Shown here one piece after another: positions 25,401-34,400 of a DNA stretch of 64,000 nt (the first letter of the stretch is position 1; the number at the start of each line of letters is the position of its first letter). A program made the position numbers and the translations under genes. Below the pieces are notes generated by a model. The model was not told where the DNA came from. It saw only the letters and a program-made list of their open reading frames with translations, and did not search any database. Source of the DNA: Sipunculus nudus (Eukaryota > Annelida > Sipuncula > Golfingiida > Sipunculidae); NCBI GenBank assembly GCA_026874595.1, contig CM049311.1:77638453-77702452 (forward strand), written 5' to 3'.

Positions 25401-28400
25401 TGAGCACCAGCTTGTACAATCAAATTGGACAGATAAAAGCTGCCTCCCCTATGCCTAATAAATTTGTGAAAATGCTGAAAATTAAGAATATCTGCACTTT
25501 TTTCTATTTAATTATATAATAAAGTTAATTTGAAGACCAACAAATTTACATGTTTTGCCTTTTGATTCCTGTTCACAATGCATTTTGTTGTATCAACTTA
25601 AAATACATTATGTTAACAACATATTCTGTGTTAAAAAAAAAAAACAAAGGTTCAATGATATTTATTGAAATTGTTGTACCAATTGTGAACAAACTTTTCT
25701 CTCTGATTTGTTATTTGAAATTATACATTATAAAATGTCATTGGAAAGTAATGTCAGCAAAGTCGTTTGTCAGTTTAAAAATTCTAAAAAATAACTGATA
25801 ATCTAAAAAAAAAACCAAACTGATAATCAATATATGATGTTTGATATTTTTGCTGGTTTTCAAGATTATAAAACCCCCCCATTCCCTCCCTGTGAATGGT
25901 GGTTTTGTAAGTAAACTGTTGTGAGCTTTTCTGTATTAATGAGAATTTTCTCTGTTAAAGTTTATATGCCAGAGTAAGCCAACCGAAACTTTTCCCTTAT
26001 TGGGCCTATTATCGCCCATCCTGCCTCGTTCCCGTGTATCTAGGTCACACTTCCGTTTCCTGTAATCACATTTTTCAAAGGCGGAATGAAGTGGACTTGG
26101 AGGGAGCGTTGTTTGTAATACAGAAAAGCTCACAACAGTTTACTAAAAAAACCACCATTCACAGGGAGGGAATGGGGGGGTTTTATTACGTAAACATAAT
26201 TGTGAGCTGTTTCTGTATTTATGAGAATATTACAGATAAACCTTGGGGAGGGGCCACCTACCTTGAACGACAGAATGATAAGAACATCAGTGCTGGGATG
26301 GAGCAGACGAAGACGTCGCCGCCGGAGAGACGTAGAAGGCGATGACGGCCTGGAAAACTGTAGTACCTCACCCGCCGCAATCACAGGGCCCAAGGAATAA
26401 AGGCCCGAAGCTTGTAATTGAACATCCTTGAGATAAAAGTGGGTGAAGGTAGAAGGTGACTTCCAATAGCCTTTCTTGGCCAGTTGATTTGGGGAAATCC
26501 CCAAGAAATGGCCCAACGATGTAGAAAGGGCTCGAATGTCATGAGCCTCGATGTGAAGCTGCTCTAAGGTTGATGGAGAAGCTGACTCATAGGTGGCGAC
26601 AATAGTAGCTTTTAGCCACGCACTAATGGTGATAGGGCTAAATTCTTTGTTTGAAGTGGTGACTTTCGTTGAAATAAACATCTTCTTGCGCCCCCCCCCC
26701 CCCATCAAGAATGAGTAGCTTTAAGATAGTAACGTAAAGCACGAACCGGGCAATTTATAGCCCCTTAATGGTACCGACAGTAAGGGAGGGCCGGAACGTG
26801 CCAAGCTGACGGAGGATCATCGAAATTTTGGTTCTTTCTATAAAAGTCCGGTGGAAAATGTAGGGTGGCAGACGAACCGTCGGCCAAAATTTGCGTGAAT
26901 TTTGAATCAGCCACGAGGTCATGAAGCTCAGAAGGGTGACTGGCAGACGCAAGAGCAAGGAGGAAAACCGTCTCCGAGACAAATGCAGAAGATGTTCCGA
27001 ACGCAGGGGCTCATAAGGGGGTTGTCGAGGTGATGTAAGACAACGTCCAGGCGCCAGGAAGGCGCAACATAGCGAGGACGAGACATGCGGGCATGAACCC
27101 CCTTGAGAAAATTCGTCACCAACGGATGATAAAGGACACGATCATGACCTAGCGGACGGAGCACGGACAGCAGAGCGGCACGATAGCCACTCAGAGACGG
27201 ATAGGATAAATCTTTATCCTGCAGTAAAAACACGAAAGAATCCAAAACTGCCACAAGCGACAAGGCTAAAGGAGATTCCGCGGGGCACGACCGAAAGGGG
27301 CGACTTGCTCGTGGGAACGATGGGAGATCGATCCGCAGCGGTAGAAGAAGCTGTGGTCGGGAGAAAAGCGAGCGCCACAGAGGAAACCAGGGGGCCGCAG
27401 GAGGAGGAGGAGAACCGTCTGGTCCGCTGGGGACAGGTAGAGAAGGATACGGCGGATGAGATGAGGAACCGGAAACCCGAAGAGAAATGGGTGAGACCAC
27501 ACAGACGGAGGGGTGTTGGGGAGACGGTGGTGAGGGTGACGTAGATGCGGCGCGGTAGGCTAGAGAACTGGGGGAGACAGAAAATTGAACAGATCGAATT
27601 CAGGACACCCCAGATGAGTGAAAATACTCCGAACGACCGGGACAGAAGGATCACGGGCGGAGGAGGAGACGCAGGCCAAGGGGAAAGGGCGTTGGCAAGA
27701 ATGTTCGACATGCCCGGAGGATGAGACGCACAAACCGAGGCCCGGAGAGAGATGCACAGATCAAACAAGAGGTAGGTCTCCTGCATCAGTGAGGGAGACT
27801 GAGTACCGCCCTGCCTGTTGATATATGCCACGACCGTGGTGTTGTCGGTCTGGACGAGACGGCCTAGCAAGCGGTGGGACCAGCGGGAGATGGCTCAACA
27901 GATGGCTCAAAGTTCTAGGACATTGAAATGCAGGAGACGTCCTGACGGGGACTAGACCCCCAAGGTGCAAAGAGTGGCCATATGGGCACCCCAACTGAGG
28001 AGAGACGCGTCTGTATACACGGTACAATCGATCTCCTGATAAAAAGGAACTCCCTGCAGGAGAAAGGGAAGGTCCAGCCAGGGACGAAGGGACTGCCACG
28101 TGAGCTGAAACGGGTGGACCGTAGGACGAACCAAGTTTAAACGGAGAAGGCCATAACAGCGCAAGAGAGACCGAACCGGATGGAGGTATAGCCGACCAAA
28201 CGGGATAAAGTGGCGGCCTAGTTGAGAGAGCCGTGCAGAGAAGCCGCGGTCCGAGAATCGACACGGTGCGACGCGAGAAAGGAACGAATCTGCAGGCGGA
28301 GTTTGATAGCGAAATCATGCGGGAGAGACGCAGTGCCGGACGCAAAATCGAGTGTGACACCTAGAAACTGCAGGGCTGGGTGGGAGTGAGAAGGGATTTC

Positions 28401-31400
28401 TCTGCATTGACAATAAGATTCTGGAGTAAATCGAGAACCCCAGAGCAATGAGTCAGTAAGAGAGAGCGATCGGCGGCATGGACAAGCCAATCGTCCAGAT
28501 AAGGGAGCACAGAAATGCCCTGTGAGTGGAGGTAATGTATGACCGTGTGAACAAGCATGGTAAAAATCCAGGGGGCCACATTGATCCCGAACGGGTGGGC
28601 CCGGAATTGATAAACGCGGTTCTGATAGGCGAACCGGTTGAGACGATGGTTGGATTCGGATGTGAAAATAGGCATCTGTAAGGTCTATTTTAAACGCCCA
28701 ATCTATCCGTCGGACAATGCGGAGAACCGCATGAATATATAACATCCGAAATGGCGGCAGGGCGATGAATGAATTTAGGCGCTTTAGATCTATGATGGGG
28801 CACGACCGCCCGTGCGGCTTGGGAACCAGAAAAAGGCGAGAGTAAAACCCCATGGTTGACGGGGAAACCTCGAAAATTGCCCTCTTGTCGAGCAAAGATT
28901 GAATTGCCTCCTCCAAAGCGAGAGGCTCGACGGGATTGGATGGAGGCGGAGTGTAGAACGGGTGCAGGGTGACGGGAGGAGCGTGCAAAAACGTAAGACG
29001 GAAAGCGAATTTTATGGTGCTGAGAACTGACTGATGTGACGTGATGCCCGCCCAAACGGAAAATGGGCGCTGAGAGGAGCGCCAACCGGGCCTAACGAGT
29101 CATTTCTTGGTCAAACCTCGTCTCAAGGAAAAACCATAAAAGGCTGGGACCAGCTGGGACGGCCGGAAGGACGGGTAGACGGAGCAGGGGCGCGACGAGT
29201 AGAAGCGGGAGCGCACTAGAAGGGCAAGATCGCTGGAGTCGGAAGGACGGCTGTGGAGTAAGAGAGGCCGAGCAGAGGCGGGCCTGTCGATTGAAGTGCT
29301 CCAATGCGCGGTTAAAAAACAGAAGGGAGCTGGTAAAAGGCTGAGAGTAAAGCTCAGTCAGCTCCGCTTGGGTAAGTTCAGGTTTCAAGTGCTGTAAAGA
29401 ATGAATGCAAGCCGATCAATGCAACAAAATACAATTTTCAACAAGCTGCCAGACAACCTGTTGCAGCTTAGCACAGTTATGGGCAGAAGCCTGCCATATG
29501 TCATTCAGCGTGGGTGAGTCAGGAGAGATGGCGAGCAGGCTAGTAACGGCCTGCAAATATTTACCATCCGGGTCACCTGCTGGGCGTGCCCCTCCAAATC
29601 CAACAGTTGAATTTTGGAGAACGGGGCTGAGGATGAAAACAAGGATTTACCGTCTGGGAATGGCTGTTCAAGGCCGGACTCAAGACGCATCGGCGCCGAT
29701 GGAATAGCCGGATGATCGGTAAGGGGATCAGACGATCAAACACACAGCGGGTGTGGAGGAAGGCAATTGAAGGGCAGCCGGATTCAAATAAGAACTGGCC
29801 GCCGATGCCGTGGAAGTCCGAGGCTGTAAACGACGGAACTTCGGACCGTCAGGTTGGGCCTCCTGAGTGGAGGTAGCAACAAGGTCCAGCAGCGCAGATT
29901 TGTGCGTACGCCAAGCCTGGCGTTGCAGCGCGATCTCTGACCACTGATCTTGTGCCAGGGCGGGATCGGCAGTGTGAGAGGATTGGGACGCTGGAGAACC
30001 CTGGGAAAGGGGATCCAGGGAAACCCACGGAGCCGGAACGACCGGAGGCTGAAAAAAAGAAGCCGAGGGCCGGTCAGCAGCAGGAACCACCCGTGAAGTC
30101 ACAGGAACCGGAGCCGCAGACTGCACAGTAGACGGAGAATGAAAGAAAGAGCCGGCCAGCCGGAACAGACCACTTGAGCAGCCGGAGTCACCGGAAGCGA
30201 GGGCTGCTGAAAAGAATGGGATGCAGAGGGCCAGAAATACCTACCTCCACACCAGTAAGGCCAGGGAGAACCAGCAGAATGGCCCCGGTCGGCTCGGGGG
30301 ATAAGGAAGGAAGCCGGTGAGGGGCCGGGTGTGAAGACAACGGGCTCGGGGAAAGCACCGGGGAAACAGGGGAGGCCACCGGAAGAACAAACTTGGGTCT
30401 AGACGAATGGTCTAGATCCGACATCAGTGAAGAGCAAAACCGAGATAGTTTATGCAAGATGGAATAAGCGGACGGGCCTTCGGCACAGGGAGCCAAGAGA
30501 ACCGGGGAAGACTTCCGCTTACGGGTATGGGAAAGTAATGACTTTGCCTTCGAAACTATCAAACACTGCCATGTTGCGTTCACCCAGGGTAGGCTCCCCC
30601 CCCCCCCCCGAGGCAACCACGGGACCAGATAAAGTAAGCGTGGAAGGGGAACCCCCAACAACCGGGGAATCGTGAAACAATGCCCATTTGTCAGAAGACA
30701 AAGTCTGACAGTAGAAACAGGGATCCGCCGGACCCCAGCAGGAGTCATTGTGAGATCGGCAGGTGAATCAAGTGGGGTGAGAATCCCAAGCAAGGATTAA
30801 GGAACCACAAGAAGCACAATAAGTGTTGTTCTCCATGGTGGGAAGGGAAAAAAGAAACACAACTTACAGTTCAGATGGCAAACCCGACTGTACAAACCAA
30901 AACAGTGGACGAATCGTGCAGAGCGTGATCACACGTCCATCATGGCTGACACCAGAAGAAAAAAATGTGATTACAGGAAACGGAAGTGTGACCTAGATAC
31001 ACCGGAACGAGGCAGGATGGGTGATAATAGGCCTAATTAGGGAAAATTTTCGGTTGGCTTACTCTGGCGTATAAACTTTAACAGAGAAAATTCTCATTAA
31101 TACAGAAACAGCTCACAATTATGTTTACGTAATAAAACAATTCTTATCCATAATCGTGTCTGAAAATTTATTTATACAAGTTATGACTCATAGACTGTAG
31201 AAACACCCACAAAGTTGAAAGATGACTTTTTCAAGGTCACTTCTTTGGAGCACATTTGCAACGATCTGGCCCCGTCAGCGAGAGGTAAGGCATAAATACA
31301 TCCAAAAAAATCATTTGGGAATGGATACAAACTCGTCCAACTGCTGATTTTCGCGGGAAATTAAGGTCAAGCAAATGTATTCCAAATCTTATTATATAAT

Positions 31401-34400
31401 CATATAACAAAATTGCCTATAAAAATTTTATTATAGATTTTACATAAAATAAGCCTAATTCCTGGAGGAAAACATTTTTTCTATCTATTTTTCCACTAAA
31501 AACATGAGGTTGTGAGATAAGTTCAACAAGTGACCCAGGGGTCATGACGCTCAGCTGACCAGGAAGACATTGACAAAAGTAATTTTATCATCTGAATGTC
31601 AAATCTGAATGAAATACTTTTTCCAAACTTGACCTTTTGTATAAAATCATCCAATATTCATTGGGGTACTATGGAGCTCTGTAGCATGAAGGATATGGGT
31701 AACAGACACCTATTTTCAAGGTTTACAAGATGACTTTTCAGGGGTCTCCCAGCATGTCAAAAAATAAAATTCTAGGTCCAGTTATTATGATTTGTGCCCT
31801 GTTAACAAATCCAAATGTTTATTCTGGGGGGTATTTCAAAGCCGCATAGGATGAAGGATATGGGTAACAGAGATGTAATTTCAGGTGCACAAGGAGACTT
31901 TTCAGGGGCCTCCCAGCATATCAAGAAAGGAGATTCTAGGTCAAGTCATTATAATTTGTGCTCTGTTAACAGATGACCAAATCTTTATTCTGGGGAGTAC
32001 TTCGGAGCCCCAGAGCATGAAGGATATGGGTAACAGGGACCTTATTTCGGGTTTCCATGTAGACCTTTTATGGGCTTCCCTGGAGGTGAGGACAGAAGTT
32101 TCTAGGTCCAGTCATTATGATTTGTGCCCTGTTAATATATGACCAAATCTTTATTCTGGGGGGTACTTCAGAGCCCCATAGCTCACAGAATATGGGTAAC
32201 AGGGACCTTATTTCGGGTTTCCATGTAGACCTTTTATGGGCTTCCCTGGAGGTGAGGAAAGAAGATTCTAGGTCCAGTCATTATGATTTGTGCCCTGTTT
32301 ACAGATGACCAAATGTTTAAAGATCACAAAAGTAGAGAAAAAAAAATCGTAAAAAATAAAAAAAATACAGGTGGCGCCACCATACTGCAGAAACTGATGA
32401 CACTTTGCATGGAATCATGGTGATCACTGCAATAGTTGTTTAGATACTTGAGCTTTTGTATCAAATTGTCCATTATTCTGAGGGATACTTCAGATGACTT
32501 ACACTTACAGTCAGCTGAGCTAAAAACACTTAATGGTCAATATCCATGCAAAGAATCATGATGATCTCTGTATTAGTTGTTCAGATACTTCAGCTTTTGT
32601 ATCAAATTGTCCATTATTCTGAGGGATACTTCAGAGTCCTATAGCTTGAAGGTATGGGTAACAGAGACCTAATTTCAAGTTTCCACAGGCACTCTTCATG
32701 GGCCTCCTTGCATGACAAGAATGAAGATTCTAGGTCCAGTTGTTGCAATTTGTACCCTCTTGATAGATAACATAGGTGGCGCCACCAGTCTGCAGGAACT
32801 GATGGAACATCTCATAATCAATATGTATGCCAAAAATCATGACCATCAGTGATGTAGTTATTGAGATATTGAAGTTTTTGTATGAAATTTTTGACTACTC
32901 TGGGGGGGTACTTTGGGGCCCCATAGCTCGAAGGATATGGGTAACAGAGACCTAATTTCTGGTTTCCATGGAGACTTTTCATAGGTCTTCTAGTGTGTTG
33001 AGAATGAAGATTCTAGGTCCAGTCGTTACTATTTGTGCCATGCTAACAAATGACAGCATCCTAAAAGGTCTCAAAAATAGAGGAAAAAATCATAAAAAAT
33101 CGAACGATACAGGTGGCGCCACCAGTCTGCAGGAACAGATGACACATCTCATGATCAATAGTTATGCCACAAATCATGACCATCATTCAAGTAGTTAATG
33201 AGATATTGAAGTTTTTGTATGAAATTTTTTACTTTTCTTGGGGGTACTTTAGGGCTCCACAGCTCAAAGAATATGGGTAACAGAGACCTAATTTTGGTTT
33301 CCATGGAGACTTTTCATAGGTCTCTCAGTGTGTCGAGAATGAAGATTCTAGGTCCAGTCGTTATGATTTGTTCCACGTTAACAGATGACAGCATCCTTAA
33401 AGGTCTCAAAAATAGAGGAAAAAATCGTAAAAAATCGAACAATAAAGGTGGCGCCACAAGTCTGCAGGAACTGATGGAACATTTCATAATCAATATGTAT
33501 GCCAAAAATCATGACCATCAGTCAAGTAGTCAATGAGATATTGAAGTTTTTGTATGAAATTTTTTACTTTTCTTGGGGGTACTTTGGGGCTCCATAGCTC
33601 GAAGAATATGGATAACAGAGACCTAATTTCTGGTTTCCATGGAGACTTTTCATAGGTCTCTCAGTGTGTTAAGAATGAAGATTCTAGGTCCAGTCTTTAC
33701 GATTTGTGCCTTGTTAACAGATGTTTACATTTTGAAAGGTCTCAAAAATAGTGAAAAAAATTCGTAAAAAATTGAACGATACAGATGGCGCCACCAGTCT
33801 GCAGGAAGTGATGGAACATCTCATGACCAATATGTATGACAAAAATCATGACCATCAGTCAAGTAGTTAATGAGATATTGAAGTTTTTGTATGAAATTTT
33901 GGACTTTTCTGGGGGGTACTTTGGGGCCCCATAGCTCGAAGGATATGGGTAACAGAGACCTAATTTCTGGTTTCCAAGGAGATTTTTCATGGACCTCCCA
34001 GGATGTCAAGTAAGAAGATTCCAGTTCTAGCGGTTACGATTTGTGCCTGGTTAACGGACAGACAGATGGACAGACAGACGGACGACGGACAAAGAGTGAT
34101 CGCTATAGCTCAGATGACTTTCAGTCAGCTGAGCTAAAAACTATTGGCAATCTATGAGCACTGTCAACTCGGCAGTGACGTCACACACTGGGAAATCCCC
34201 TGTGACTTAAAATTCTAGATCTCAGTAAAAGCACAGTATTTCTGCCTCTGTCAGTCCCAAATTTTCAGCAGAGAATAAAAACAACATGCATTACTAGATC
34301 TGAGTTGTTGATAAAATTTAGTCCATGATGTCACATGTGTACCAGCCAATGAAATCCGACCAAAGTCTGGGATCCTGATGAAATCCTCCCATCACACAAC

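Larger units (their letters stand above)
25868..31138 (-). mobile_element. DIRS-type tyrosine-recombinase retrotransposon (decayed coding)
   Basis: A 5.27-kb element read on the minus strand in the order Gag-like, RT, RNase H, tyrosine recombinase. It has inverted terminal repeats of about 155 bp and an internal complementary region joining copies of both ends. That inverted-ITR architecture defines the DIRS1-like group, as opposed to Ngaro-like split direct repeats. DIRS elements replicate through a circular intermediate and integrate with a tyrosine recombinase, leaving no target duplication; none is seen here. All reading frames carry stops or frameshifts, so the copy is not coding-competent. 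It sits in PAAF1 intron 1 in the same orientation as the gene. Confidence 0.9.

Noticed and set aside
27305-27821. Plus-strand open frames over the DIRS element
   Set aside because: GC-rich antisense shadows of the RT, RNase H and recombinase frames.
33219-33536. Repetitive open frames in the 337-bp arrays (shared METFH...MKILGP phrases)
   Set aside because: The unit length of 335-337 is not a multiple of three, so no frame is kept between units; the similarity is due to DNA repetition.
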